Made by a program: the position numbers and the translations under genes. From Brevundimonas subvibrioides (GTDB lineage Bacteria; Pseudomonadota; Alphaproteobacteria; Caulobacterales; Caulobacteraceae), in contig NZ_CP114542.1 in assembly GCF_027271155.1 (NCBI RefSeq), positions 2,046,001 through 2,110,000 of the forward strand: DNA of 64,000 nt. The letters are read 5' to 3'. Numbering within the stretch: the first letter of the stretch is position 1; every line of letters starts with the position of its first letter. Shown piece after piece: positions 1-8,707 of the stretch. The notes under the pieces were generated by a model, which was given only the letters and a program-made list of their open reading frames with translations, ran no database searches and was not told where the DNA came from.

Positions 1-412
1 CGACCTGGGCCAGCAGGGTGGTCGGCAGCTGGATGAAGTCGATCCCGCGCATGTATAGCGCCGCCGCCAGCCCGGCGAGGTCACCGACCACGCCCCCTCC
101 CAGCGCCACGATCACGTCCTTGCGGTCCAGTCCCGTCGCCAGCAGCCGGTCCATCAGCCGTTCGAGCTCGCCGAAGGATTTGGATGCTTCACCCGCTGGA
201 ACGGAAACAATTTCCGCTTTTATACCAGCCTCTTCAAGCGATGATCTGAGAGCAGGACCGTGCAGGGCGGCGACCGTTTCGTCGCTGACGACCACGGTGC
301 GGCCCCTGGCGAAGGGCGCGATGCGGTGCCCGGCCTCTCGCAAAAGACCCCGCCCGACGACGACGTCATAGGGCGTGAAGCGCCCGCCCCCGACAGGCAC
401 CACGGTCGTCAT
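1..412 (-). CDS. aroB: 3-dehydroquinate synthase, N-terminal part (cut by window edge)
   Basis: Second step of the shikimate pathway: NAD-dependent, metal-dependent conversion of DAHP to 3-dehydroquinate in the cytosol. The visible N-terminal 137 residues read [20 protein letters not shown] and continue to the NAD-binding stretch [17 protein letters not shown] and then LPTTLLAQV, all diagnostic of AroB. The C-terminal metal-binding half lies outside the window. Its ATG overlaps the stop codon of the upstream aroK gene (ATGA), so the two are translationally coupled, the common aroK-aroB arrangement. Alternative identities are unlikely. Confidence 0.93.
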   Translation of the reverse strand, partial: MTTVVPVGGGRFTPYDVVVGRGLLREAGHRIAPFARGRTVVVSDETVAALHGPALRSSLEEAGIKAEIVSVPAGEASKSFGELERLMDRLLATGLDRKDVIVALGGGVVGDLAGLAAALYMRGIDFIQLPTTLLAQV

Positions 413-975
413 TGCACGCCCTCCTGGGCCCAATAGGCCTCCAGGGCCTGAAGGATCGCCTCTACGGCCTCGGCGTGGGCTCCCGCGCCGACGTCCACGG
501 TCACGTCTGCGGTCGCATAGACCGGATAGCGCACCTCGGCCATCGTGGTCAGGGTGGCAAGCGGATCCTTGCCGCGCAGCAGGGGCCGAGTGTCGCGCCG
601 CTGGACGCGCGCGGCCACGACCTTGATGTCGGCCCGCATCCAGACCGACGTCGCCTTCGCCTTCATCAGGGCCCTTGTGTCGGGATTCAGCACCGCACCG
701 CCCCCGGTCGCCAGCACGATCGGCGGTCCTTCCAGCAGACGTCGCATCACCCGGGCCTCTCCCGCCCGAAACTCGGCCTCGCCCAGCTGCGCAAAGATTT
801 CAGACACCGTCATGCGGGCCGCGGCCTCGATCGCGTCGTCCCCGTCGACGAACGGCAGGCCAAGGCGGTTGGCCAGGCGGCGACCCACGGTCGATTTTCC
901 CACGCCCATCAGCCCGACCAGCGCTATGATGCGGGTCGGCCTGGGAATCGGTGGACGGGACGTGTCTCGGCTCAC
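409..975 (-). CDS. aroK: Shikimate kinase
   Basis: Phosphorylates shikimate at the 3-hydroxyl with ATP, in the cytosol. About 188 residues with the P-loop [15 protein letters not shown] near residues 20-34, the shikimate-binding D of VDGDDAIE, the EAEFRAGE segment, the ATGGGAV glycine motif and the LID-type RDTRPLLR. The frame is open much further upstream, but that part is low-complexity arginine-rich shadow; the GTG giving [13 protein letters not shown] is chosen because it leaves only a short leader before the P-loop. It is divergent from xerD and overlaps aroB by four bases. Confidence 0.9.
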   Translation of the reverse strand: MSRDTSRPPIPRPTRIIALVGLMGVGKSTVGRRLANRLGLPFVDGDDAIEAAARMTVSEIFAQLGEAEFRAGEARVMRRLLEGPPIVLATGGGAVLNPDTRALMKAKATSVWMRADIKVVAARVQRRDTRPLLRGKDPLATLTTMAEVRYPVYATADVTVDVGAGAHAEAVEAILQALEAYWAQEGVQ

Positions 976-1076
976 CGGACGGTCGCGCTGGGCAGGAAGG
1001 CTTGGACAGACATGATCGTGTCGATCTCTACACCAAGCCGCTGTGGGCGCCACCGGAACACGCCGATCTGCGAACG

Positions 1077-1979
1077 ATGACGACGCCGCAGGTCGAGGCC
1101 TTTCTCGAGATGATGGCGGTCGAGCGCGACGCCTCGCCCCACACCCTGTCCGCCTATGCCCGCGATCTGGCCGATGCGGAGATGGCGGTGGGCAAGGTCG
1201 GGCTGCTCGGTGCCGATGAGGCCGCGATCGAAGCCTGGTTCTCCGGACTGTCGACGCGAGGCCTTTCGACCGCCACGGCCGCCCGACGCCGATCGGCCGT
1301 GCGCCAGTTCTATCGTTTCGCCCTGGGCGAGGGTTGGCGTGCCGACGACCCCTCCCGCCGCCTCGATGCGCCGAAACAGGGCCGACCCCTGCCCCGCACC
1401 CTGACCCGCGAGGAGGTGTTGCGGTTGCTGACCGCATCGGCCGCTCGCGATGGCGCAGCGGGGGTTCGCATGATCGCCCTTGTCGAACTGGCCTATGCCT
1501 CGGGCCTGCGAGTATCGGAACTGCTGGCCCTGCGCGTGGAGGCCGTCCGTCGCGATCCCGCCTGGCTGATCGTCCGCGGCAAGGGCGGCAAGGAGCGGCT
1601 GGCCCCCCTGAACGCCTCGGCGCGGGAGGCCGTGAAGGCCTGGCTGAACGTTCGCGACGCGCAGCGACCGGAAAAGGCGCCCGACAGCCCCTGGCTGTTC
1701 CCGTCCGGCGCGGCGTCCGGCCACCTGACGCCCCGTCGCTTCGCCCAGATGCTGGACCAGGCCGCGATCGACGCCGGGATCGATCCCGCCCGCGTCAGCC
1801 CCCATGTCCTGCGCCACGCCTTCGCCACCCATCTGCTGGAAGGGGGCGCGGATCTGCGCGTCGTCCAGACCCTGCTCGGCCACGCCGACATCGCCACCAC
1901 CCAGATCTACACCCACGTCGCCACGGATCGCCTGACGCAGGTGGTCAACCGTCACCATCCCTTGGCGAGAGACGAGTAA
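1077..1979 (+). CDS. xerD: Tyrosine recombinase XerD
   Basis: Resolves chromosome dimers at dif together with XerC and FtsK. 300 residues, the usual length. The N-terminal SAM-like DNA-binding domain covers residues 1-100, and the catalytic domain carries the tyrosine-recombinase set: R145 (ASGLRVSELL), K169 (RGKGGKE), H243 and R246 (HVLRHAFATH), H269 (LLGHADIATT) and the nucleophile Y278. The ATG before TTPQVEAFLEMM is preferred over a more upstream start because the earlier residues are not XerD-like and run through the aroK promoter region. XerC cannot be excluded by eye, but the start and length fit XerD. Confidence 0.88.
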   Translation: MTTPQVEAFLEMMAVERDASPHTLSAYARDLADAEMAVGKVGLLGADEAAIEAWFSGLSTRGLSTATAARRRSAVRQFYRFALGEGWRADDPSRRLDAPKQGRPLPRTLTREEVLRLLTASAARDGAAGVRMIALVELAYASGLRVSELLALRVEAVRRDPAWLIVRGKGGKERLAPLNASAREAVKAWLNVRDAQRPEKAPDSPWLFPSGAASGHLTPRRFAQMLDQAAIDAGIDPARVSPHVLRHAFATHLLEGGADLRVVQTLLGHADIATTQIYTHVATDRLTQVVNRHHPLARDE

Positions 1980-1997
1980 GAGCGCATATTCAGGCTC

Positions 1998-2222
1998 ATG
2001 AGCCAGTCCTTCTACGTCAAGGCGATCTGGGATGCCGAGGCGGCTGTCTGGACCAGCGAGTCCAACATCCAGGGGCTCGTGCTCGAGACCGCTACCCTTG
2101 CGGAGTTCGAGTCTTTGGCTCGCCATTTTGCCCCGGAGCTTCTTGCGGAAAACCTCGGCATCCACGGCCAGGTGCCGGTCCGATTTGAAGCCTTGGGCGG
2201 TTTCGACGTCATCGCAGCGTGA
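1998..2222 (+). CDS. DUF1902 / HicB-like antitoxin
   Basis: 74-residue protein opening with the strand pattern FYVKAIWDAEAAVWTSES, then GLVLETATLAEFE, typical of the DUF1902/HicB partial RNase-H fold that neutralises HicA toxins. No C-terminal DNA-binding domain is present, so autoregulation would need another mechanism. It sits 18 bases after xerD and 81 bases before a HicA-like gene, in antitoxin-then-toxin order (many hic loci are the reverse). The family assignment is good; actual antitoxin function is inferred from the neighbour. Confidence 0.75.
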   Translation: MSQSFYVKAIWDAEAAVWTSESNIQGLVLETATLAEFESLARHFAPELLAENLGIHGQVPVRFEALGGFDVIAA

Positions 2223-2303
2223 CACGGCCACCAAACCCTACCGTGCGTTGAGCGGGTTCCATGTTCGGATACGTCGATTGCGAAGCTGATCGGGCGCCGA
2301 ACG

Positions 2304-2498
2304 ATGCCCCATGACTTCTATGCGGAACTCACTGCGCTTCTCTCAGCGGCAGGCTGGCGTCGTGCCGAAAGTGCCAAGGGCAGTCATGAGAAATGGCGCC
2401 ATCCCGACGTCGCCCACAGCGTCATCGTGCCTCGCTCCAAAAGCCGGCACACGGCCAACGGTGTTCTCAAACAGGCTGGCCTGCCCAAAGCTTTCTGA
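2304..2498 (+). CDS. HicA-like mRNA interferase toxin
   Basis: 64 residues with the HicA/YcfA double-stranded RNA-binding-like fold: LLSAAGWRRAESAKGSHEKW contains the catalytic histidine in the GSH motif, followed by the strand SVIVPRSKSRHTANGVLKQAGL. HicA proteins cleave mRNA and are inhibited by HicB. The gene follows the HicB-like gene on the same strand, forming a chromosomal toxin-antitoxin pair between xerD and accA. ATG start at the first in-frame position. Confidence 0.8.
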   Translation: MPHDFYAELTALLSAAGWRRAESAKGSHEKWRHPDVAHSVIVPRSKSRHTANGVLKQAGLPKAF

Positions 2499-2582
2499 AC
2501 CCCGCTTGCCCCCCGGCGTTGACCTCTCTAGGTTCCGCCGCCTTGCGACAGGGCCTGTTTGCCCGCCCCTCCCGGACGCCTC

Positions 2583-3530
2583 ATGGCCACCCACTATCTC
2601 GAGTTTGAAAAGCCGATCGCCGATCTTGAGGCCAAGATCGAGGAGCTCGGGCTGCTTGCCGCGACCTCCGGCTCGTTCGAGACCGAGATCGAGGGCCTGA
2701 AAAAGAAGGCCGAGCAGCTTCGCCGGAAGACCTATGCCGAACTCGATCCCTGGAAGAAGACCCAGGTCGCGCGCCATCCGCAGCGCCCGCATTTCGTCGA
2801 TTATCTGGACGCGCTGTTCACCGACTATGTCGAACTGCGTGGCGATCGCCAGTTCGGCGACGACCAGGCCATCCTGGGCGGCCTCGCCCGTTTCAGGGGA
2901 CAGGCCGTCGTCGTCATGGGCCACGAGAAGGGCCACGACACCGCCACCCGCCTGACCCACAATTTCGGGATGGCGCGGCCCGAGGGCTATCGCAAGGCCG
3001 TGCGCCTGATGGACATGGCGGATCGCTTCGGCCTGCCGGTCCTGACCTTCGTCGATACGGCCGGTGCCTATCCGGGCCTTGGGGCCGAGGAACGCGGCCA
3101 GGCCGAGGCCATCGCCCGCTCGACCGAACGCGGCCTGATCCTGACCACGCCGATGATCGCCACAGTCACCGGCGAGGGCGGCTCCGGCGGTGCCATCGCG
3201 CTGGCCGCCGCCAACCGGGTGCTGATGCTGGAGCACTCGATCTATTCGGTGATTTCGCCCGAGGGGGCCGCCGGTATCCTGTGGCGCGACGGGGCGCGGG
3301 CAAAGGATGCGGCCAACGCCATGAAGATCACCGGGCCGGACCTGATGGCCATGAAAATCGTGGACCGCGTGGTGCCAGAGCCGGTCGGCGGTGCCCATGC
3401 CGACCCGCAGGCGGCGATGAAAGCTGTGGGCGATGCCGTGTGGGAAGAGCTTCAGGCCCTTCTGCCGCTGACACCTGCCGCGCTGCGCAAACAGCGGTCG
3501 GACCGCTTCTATGCCATCGGACGCGCCTAG
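2583..3530 (+). CDS. accA: Acetyl-CoA carboxylase carboxyltransferase subunit alpha
   Basis: Carboxyl transfer from biotin-BCCP to acetyl-CoA, giving malonyl-CoA, with AccD; first committed step of fatty-acid synthesis. 315 residues starting ATHYLEFEKPIADLEAKIEE, the classical AccA coiled N-terminus. Core motifs include RPHFVDYLDALFTDYVELRGDR, GHEKGHDT, FGMARPEGYRKA, FVDTAGAYPG and TGEGGSGGAIA for the CoA and carboxybiotin oxyanion holes. Length and sequence are full. It converges with the ABC exporter, overlapping it by four bases at the stop codons. Confidence 0.96.
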   Translation: MATHYLEFEKPIADLEAKIEELGLLAATSGSFETEIEGLKKKAEQLRRKTYAELDPWKKTQVARHPQRPHFVDYLDALFTDYVELRGDRQFGDDQAILGGLARFRGQAVVVMGHEKGHDTATRLTHNFGMARPEGYRKAVRLMDMADRFGLPVLTFVDTAGAYPGLGAEERGQAEAIARSTERGLILTTPMIATVTGEGGSGGAIALAAANRVLMLEHSIYSVISPEGAAGILWRDGARAKDAANAMKITGPDLMAMKIVDRVVPEPVGGAHADPQAAMKAVGDAVWEELQALLPLTPAALRKQRSDRFYAIGRA

Positions 3531-5383
3531 ATTTCAACGTCCGCGGCGGTTCGGGCCCCGCGCGTCTGCTTTTTCCACAGCGCGGCGTATTCGCCACCGA
3601 CCCGGGCGACCAGCTCATGGTGCGCCCCGCGCTCGACGATGCGGCCGGCCTTGAGAACGAGGATCTGATCCGCGTCGGCGATGGTGGACAGGCGGTGCGC
3701 CACGACCAGGGTGGTGCGACCCGCCTTGGCCTTCCGCAAGGTCTTCTGGATCGCGGCCTCGGTGCGACTGTCCAGAGCGCTGGTCGCCTCGTCCAGGATC
3801 AGGATGCACGGGTCGGCCAGCAGGGCGCGGGCGATGCCGACGCGCTGGCGCTCACCCCCGGACAGCTTCAGGCCCCGCTCTCCGACGCGGGTCTCCATGC
3901 CCTCGGGCAGGCTGCGGATGAAGTCCGACAGCTCCGCCGCCTCCGCCGCCGCCTCGATCGCCGCTTTGTCCGCGTCCGGCCGGGCGAAGGCGATGTTGAC
4001 GCGCAGCGAGTCGTTGAACAGCGCCACGTCCTGCGGCACCAGGGCCACTGCCCGGCGCAGCGACGCCTGGGTCACATCGCGCATGTCCGAGCCGTCGATG
4101 ACCACGCGTCCCGTCTGGGGGTCCAGCAGGCGCAGCGCCAGTTTGACGATGGTGGACTTTCCCGCGCCGGAGGGGCCCACCAGGGCGGTGGTCGTGCCCG
4201 GTGCCACCTGAAAGGACACGTCTTCCAGGCCTTTGGCGCGGGCATCATGACGGAACGAGACGTCCTCGAACGCCAGCGATCCCCCGCGCTGATCCTGGGG
4301 ACGCACCAGGTCTGCGGCTCCCGGCGCATCGGCGACCTGTGGCGATTGACGCGTAACCTTCAGCATCTCCTCCATGTCGATGAAGGACTGGCGGATTTCC
4401 CGATAGGCGAAGCCCAGGATGTTCAGCGGCGCATACAGCGAGATCATGATGAGGACGGCCGCCGTCACGTCGCCCGGCCCCATCCGGCCAGCTGCGGCCT
4501 CGAAGCCCGCCATCACGGCCATGACGCCCAGACCCACGTTCATGATCAGGGCCTGGACGGCATTCAGCAGCGCCAGCGAACTGTTCGCCTTGAGCGCCGC
4601 AGCGTTATAGACCCCCAACGCCCGGTCATAGCCCTCGGCGGCGCGGCCCTCGGCCCCGAATGACTTGACGGTCTCGTAGTTCAGCAGGGCATCGACGACC
4701 TGACCCGCAGCTTCCGTGTCGGCGGTGTTCATCGTGCGTCGATGCTCGATCCGCCAGTTGGATATGGCGAAGGTCAGACCGGTGTAGAGAACCACCACGA
4801 CCACCGCGACGCCCGCGAACCGCCAGTCGTATTTGCCCCCCAGCACCGCAGCGGCCAGGGCCAGCTCCAGAACCGTCGGGGCCAGGTTGAAGGTCAGGAT
4901 GCGCAACAGGAAGTCGACCGAGCGCGAACCGCGGTCCACAGTCCGGGACAGGGCGCCGGACCGCTTGGTCTGGTGGAAATCCAGGGACAGGTTCAGCGCA
5001 TGGGCAAAGGTCTCGGTCGCAGCGCGTCTTTGGGCCGCCTGACGCACGGGGGCGAACACGACGTCAGACAGCTGGGGGGCCGCCGAGGAAATGAATCGCA
5101 CGATCGCCCAGCCCACCGCGAAGCCTGCGAAGCCCAGACCGACCGAGACGCCCGCCGGTTGATCCCTGGCCAGATGGTTCACCGCCGCCCCGAGCACCAG
5201 CGGTGCCACCACGCCCAGCGCCTTGCTGGCAATGATCAGTGCGATCGAAACCACCAGCCGCAGATGCAGTTGCGGCGCACCCGATCGCCCGACCAGCCGG
5301 GCCAGGTCGATCATCGCCGGGATCGTCCGGGGTCCATCGGCCGGGTCGGGCGCGACCCCCGCCAGTTGTGCCTTGGCTTCCAT
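3527..5383 (-). CDS. ATM1-type ABC exporter, fused permease-ATPase
   Basis: Half-transporter of the ABCB7/ATM1 class, exporting glutathione-type conjugates or metals across the inner membrane as a homodimer. About 618 residues: a six-helix ABC transmembrane domain (residues ~25-340) with ATM1-like LDFHQTKRSGALSRTVDRG, YETVKSFG and NILGFAYREIRQSFIDMEEM, then an ATPase with Walker A GPSGAGKST (~403-411), signature LSGGERQRVGIARALL, Walker B CILILDEATSALD and the switch histidine VVAHRLSTI. The ATG before EAKAQLAG is chosen because a G-rich ribosome site precedes it; in-frame starts 39 and 48 bases upstream are possible. Confidence 0.9.
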   Translation of the reverse strand: MEAKAQLAGVAPDPADGPRTIPAMIDLARLVGRSGAPQLHLRLVVSIALIIASKALGVVAPLVLGAAVNHLARDQPAGVSVGLGFAGFAVGWAIVRFISSAAPQLSDVVFAPVRQAAQRRAATETFAHALNLSLDFHQTKRSGALSRTVDRGSRSVDFLLRILTFNLAPTVLELALAAAVLGGKYDWRFAGVAVVVVVLYTGLTFAISNWRIEHRRTMNTADTEAAGQVVDALLNYETVKSFGAEGRAAEGYDRALGVYNAAALKANSSLALLNAVQALIMNVGLGVMAVMAGFEAAAGRMGPGDVTAAVLIMISLYAPLNILGFAYREIRQSFIDMEEMLKVTRQSPQVADAPGAADLVRPQDQRGGSLAFEDVSFRHDARAKGLEDVSFQVAPGTTTALVGPSGAGKSTIVKLALRLLDPQTGRVVIDGSDMRDVTQASLRRAVALVPQDVALFNDSLRVNIAFARPDADKAAIEAAAEAAELSDFIRSLPEGMETRVGERGLKLSGGERQRVGIARALLADPCILILDEATSALDSRTEAAIQKTLRKAKAGRTTLVVAHRLSTIADADQILVLKAGRIVERGAHHELVARVGGEYAALWKKQTRGARTAADVEI

Positions 5384-5465
5384 CGAGCCACCCCGTTGTC
5401 CCGATCGTTCGCCACGTGCCATGCCACGCATATGGACTGCGCCGCTGCTGTCTGAAAGGCGTGGT

Positions 5466-6164
5466 TCAGAGCACCGGCCCGAAGACCCGCCGGAAACTGG
5501 CCTTCAACGCCACATCTGCCTCGTCCATGCCGCAGATGATGCCCAGGTCCATCAGACTGGTCACGCCGTGATCGGTGATGCCGCAGGGAACGATGCCCCC
5601 GAAGTGGCCGAGATCGGGCTCGACGTTCAGGCTGATGCCATGAAAACTGACCCATTTGCGGATCTTGACGCCGATGGCCGCGATCTTGTCCTCGCGCGAC
5701 CATCCCGGCCCGCTGCGCTCGACCCAGACACCGACCCGGCCCTCGCGAACGCCGGCCTCGACGCCGAACTCGGCCAGCGCTCCGATCAGCCAGGCCTCCA
5801 GCCCCCGCACGAAGCCGCGCACGTCCTTCCCGCGCGCGTTCAGGTCCAGCATCACATAGGCCACGCGCTGGCCCGGTCCATGATAGGTGAACTGGCCGCC
5901 GCGGCCCGTCCGGTGCACCGGGAACCGCCCGGCATCCAGCAGGTCGCCATCCCTGGCCGACACCCCGGCCGTGTAGAGCGGCAGGTGCTCCAGCAACCAG
6001 ACCCGCTCGGCCGCATCCCCGGCCGCGATCGCGGCCACCCGCCTCTCCATTTCGGCGACGGCGTCCTCGTAGGGCACATAGCCGGGCGCGACGACCCATT
6101 CGACCGGGCGGCCATCGGAACGAATCAGCGGTGAAACGGCGGCGCTTAACGGCTCGGCAAGCAT
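5466..6164 (-). CDS. lipB: Lipoyl(octanoyl) transferase LipB
   Basis: Transfers octanoate from acyl carrier protein to lipoyl domains, first step of lipoate assembly. 232 residues with [11 protein letters not shown], the [12 protein letters not shown] substrate loop, the lysine of [19 protein letters not shown] and the catalytic cysteine in [14 protein letters not shown]. The ATG giving [20 protein letters not shown] is selected because the longer frame upstream is compositionally unlike the family and overlaps the divergent fliN-like gene region. Complete gene, no missing residues. Confidence 0.94.
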   Translation of the reverse strand: MLAEPLSAAVSPLIRSDGRPVEWVVAPGYVPYEDAVAEMERRVAAIAAGDAAERVWLLEHLPLYTAGVSARDGDLLDAGRFPVHRTGRGGQFTYHGPGQRVAYVMLDLNARGKDVRGFVRGLEAWLIGALAEFGVEAGVREGRVGVWVERSGPGWSREDKIAAIGVKIRKWVSFHGISLNVEPDLGHFGGIVPCGITDHGVTSLMDLGIICGMDEADVALKASFRRVFGPVL

Positions 6165-6239
6165 GATGGGATCAATGTGTCCCCGGGAGCCACCAATGCA
6201 AGTCCAGACGTCTGTACCTCCCGCGTATCCGGAGTTCCC

Positions 6240-6491
6240 TTGAGCCAGATCGAAGCCGTCGACGTCGAATTGTCCGTCGTGCTGGGCCGCTCCGTGCTGC
6301 CTATGTCCCAGCTGCTGCGGATGGGGCGCGGTGCCGTGATTCCGCTCGATGCGTCGGAAAACGACGAGGTCTGGATCCTGGCCAACAACCACCCGGTGGC
6401 CCGCGGCATGATCGAAATCCGCGAAGACCGCATCGCGATCACGGTGACCCGCCCTGCCGACGTCTACGACTTCATGGCCGGAGCGGCCTAG
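6240..6491 (+). CDS. fliN: FliN-type flagellar motor switch / SpoA domain protein
   Basis: About 83 residues forming a single SpoA (FliN/FliM C-terminal) domain: [31 protein letters not shown], then [18 protein letters not shown] and [13 protein letters not shown]. FliN forms the cytoplasmic C-ring with FliM and FliG and binds the export ATPase complex through FliH. The TTG start is chosen because GGAG lies five bases upstream and the preceding in-frame residues (from a GTG at 6177) do not resemble FliN and run into the lipB promoter. The gene stands alone, not in the large flagellar operon, so it may be a second FliN-like copy. Confidence 0.8.
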
Positions 6492-6500
6492 ACGAAGAAA

Positions 6501-6563
<63 letters not shown>

Positions 6564-6574
6564 TTGCGAGGTCG

Positions 6575-6955
6575 GTGCCAGTGGATACGGTCAACAGCTA
6601 TCGCGATCTGAAGGTCTGGCAAAGGGCCATGGATTTGACCGTGCTGGTCTATGATCTGAGCCGCGGCTTTCCCAAGGAAGAACAGTTCGGTCTGACGTCA
6701 CAGATCAGACGCGCATCCGTCTCCATCGCGGCGAACATCGCGGAAGGCTACGGACGCTCTACCACGGGCTCCTACCTCAGCTTCCTGCGCATCGCTCAGG
6801 GTTCCCTCAAGGAGGTTGAGACGCACCTGATCCTCGCCGGCCGCGTTTCGATCTGCTCCGAAGACAGGACAAGCCCGGTCCTGGCCCAAACCGACGAACT
6901 CGGCCGGATGCTCCGTGCGCTCATTGTGCGCCTGGAACAACACCAGGACCCCTGA
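6575..6955 (+). CDS. Four-helix-bundle protein (S23/IVP family)
   Basis: 126 residues: [49 protein letters not shown] and [18 protein letters not shown] are the hallmark blocks of the TIGR02436 four-helix-bundle family. It was first seen encoded in 23S rRNA intervening sequences and is related to the Avd accessory protein of diversity-generating retroelements. It forms homopentamers in characterised cases, but its cellular role is unknown. No rRNA or reverse transcriptase is nearby. It is flanked by heptamer repeats in opposite orientation, which suggests a mobile or recently acquired unit. GTG start; a second GTG lies two codons in. Confidence 0.88.
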
Positions 6956-6972
6956 AACACGTCTTCTACGAC

Positions 6973-6995
6973 CTACTGCCTACTGCCTATTGCCT
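6973..6995 (-). repeat. Inverted heptanucleotide repeat, right flank of four-helix-bundle gene
   Basis: Three copies of CTACTGC, the last with one change (CTATTGC), which is the reverse complement of the array upstream of the four-helix-bundle gene. The two arrays could fold into a long stem in a read-through transcript. The copy number differs (nine versus three), as expected for slippage-prone repeats. Confidence 0.9.
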
Positions 6996-7052
6996 GTGTC
7001 GCCCCCCTTCCCTTCCCTCCGATCCTCCGCTACAGCCCCCGCTCCGATGCGA

Positions 7053-7137
7053 GCGGTCGTGGCGGAATTGGTAGACGCGCAGCGTTGAGGTCGCTGTGGG
7101 GCAACCCGTGGAAGTTCGAGTCTTCTCGACCGCACCA
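7053..7137 (+). tRNA. tRNA-Leu (anticodon GAG)
   Basis: 85 bases forming a class II cloverleaf. The acceptor stem GCGGTCG pairs with CGACCGC and CCA is encoded. The anticodon stem CAGCG/CGCTG encloses loop TTGAGGT with anticodon GAG. A variable arm follows, and the T-loop region is TTCGAGT. It reads CTC/CTT leucine codons. Confidence 0.96.
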
Positions 7138-7204
7138 TCTGACGTAACAAGGGATACGATCGGCGCTACCAGCTGATTCACATCGAGAGAGGGAGGCCCC
7201 CCGC

Positions 7205-8608
7205 GTGAGCGAACGAACCGCCACTCTCGACCCTGTCGTCACCGAAGACCACGAGGCGCTGGACGAGGACTACGTCCTGACAGCGTCCTTCGTCGAAAAG
7301 GTCGTGGACGCCGCCGATGACGGCGACGGCCTGCGGCTTCGGTCGCTGCTGGAAGACCTTCATCCCGCCGACGTCGCCGACCTGATGGGCTTCCTGACGG
7401 CCGAGCACCGCGGCGTTGTCGTGCTGTGGCTGCCGCCGGACCTGCTGGCCGAGACCCTGCCCGAACTGGATGACGGAATCCGCGAGGAGGTGCTGGAGCG
7501 TGTGGCACCGGGAACCCTGGCCGAGGCGCTGCAGGAACTGGACTCCGACGACGCCGCCGCCGTGGTCGAGGATCTGGAAGACGATCAGCGCGAAAAGGTC
7601 CTGGCCGCCATGCCGGCGACCGATCGCGCCGCGATCGAGAACTCGCTGGGCTATGCCGAGGACACCGCCGGCCGCCTGATGCAGCGCGAGGTGATGGCCG
7701 CCCCGCTGTTCTGGAGCGTCGGCGACACCATCGATCACGTGAGAGCGCAGGGCGAGGACCTGCCGGAGTTGTTCTTCGACATCTACGTCGTCGATCCGCA
7801 CAACAAACCGGTCGGCGGCATTCCGATCAGCGGCCTGCTGCGCGCGGCGCGGACGGTGAAGCTGTCGGACCTGATGGAACCGGTGAACGGCATCGCCGCC
7901 GACACCGACCAGGAAGAGGTCGCCTACATCTTCGAGAAATACCACCTGATCTCGGCCCCGGTGGTGGACTCGGCCGGGCGGCTGGTCGGCCAGATTACCG
8001 TCGATGACATCGTCAACATCATCCAGGAGGAAAACCGCGAGGACATCCTGCGCCTGGCCGGTGTGTCCGATGAAAGCCGGGGTGCCGGCGTCTTCGGCGT
8101 GGTACGGTCGCGCATTCCGTGGCTGGTGGTGAACCTGGGCACGGCCCTGTTCGCCTCCTCGGTGATCGGAGCATTCACCAAGGAGATTCAGGCCCTGGTT
8201 CAGTTGGCGATCCTGATGCCCGTGGTCGCGTCGATCGGCGGGAACTCCGGCACACAGGCGCTGACCGTGGCCGTGCGGGCCCTCGCCTCGCGCGAACTGA
8301 ACTCCGCCAATGCCATGCGCATCCTGAGCCGGGAGGTGCTGGTCGGGCTGTTCAATGGAACGGCCATCGCCATCCTGCTCGGCGGTGTGTCCTTCCTCTG
8401 GTTCCACCTGCCACTGCTGTCGCTCACCATCGGACTGGCGGTGCTGATCAATCTCGTCGCGGCCTCCCTTGCGGGAACACTCGTGCCCCTGGCCCTGGAT
8501 CGGCTGGATCGAGACCCCGCGGTCGCGTCGCCGGTGTTCGTGACCTGGATCACCGATACTGTGGGTTTCCTGTCGTTCCTGGGCCTCGCCGGCGTCATAC
8601 TGCTGTAG
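7205..8608 (+). CDS. mgtE: Magnesium transporter MgtE
   Basis: Mg2+-gated inner-membrane Mg2+ channel. 467 residues: N-terminal superhelical MgtE_N domain (HPADVADLMGFLTAEHR through LVVEDLEDDQREKVLAAM-like repeats), two CBS domains (ending QITVDDIVNIIQEENREDI), then five transmembrane helices including the pore segment MPVVASIGGNSGTQALTVAVRAL. GTG start preceded by a strong GAGGGAGG. It stands alone 67 bases after tRNA-Leu; I see no Mg2+ riboswitch in that short leader. Confidence 0.94.
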   Translation: MSERTATLDPVVTEDHEALDEDYVLTASFVEKVVDAADDGDGLRLRSLLEDLHPADVADLMGFLTAEHRGVVVLWLPPDLLAETLPELDDGIREEVLERVAPGTLAEALQELDSDDAAAVVEDLEDDQREKVLAAMPATDRAAIENSLGYAEDTAGRLMQREVMAAPLFWSVGDTIDHVRAQGEDLPELFFDIYVVDPHNKPVGGIPISGLLRAARTVKLSDLMEPVNGIAADTDQEEVAYIFEKYHLISAPVVDSAGRLVGQITVDDIVNIIQEENREDILRLAGVSDESRGAGVFGVVRSRIPWLVVNLGTALFASSVIGAFTKEIQALVQLAILMPVVASIGGNSGTQALTVAVRALASRELNSANAMRILSREVLVGLFNGTAIAILLGGVSFLWFHLPLLSLTIGLAVLINLVAASLAGTLVPLALDRLDRDPAVASPVFVTWITDTVGFLSFLGLAGVILL

Positions 8609-8707
8609 AATGCCCGAGCGGCCCGCGCCTTGCTCCCTCCCCTGCGGGGCGAGCGCGCTCCGTCTCGTTTTGGGTCAATTCCAGTGTCCGACGCCACCAG
8701 ACCGACC

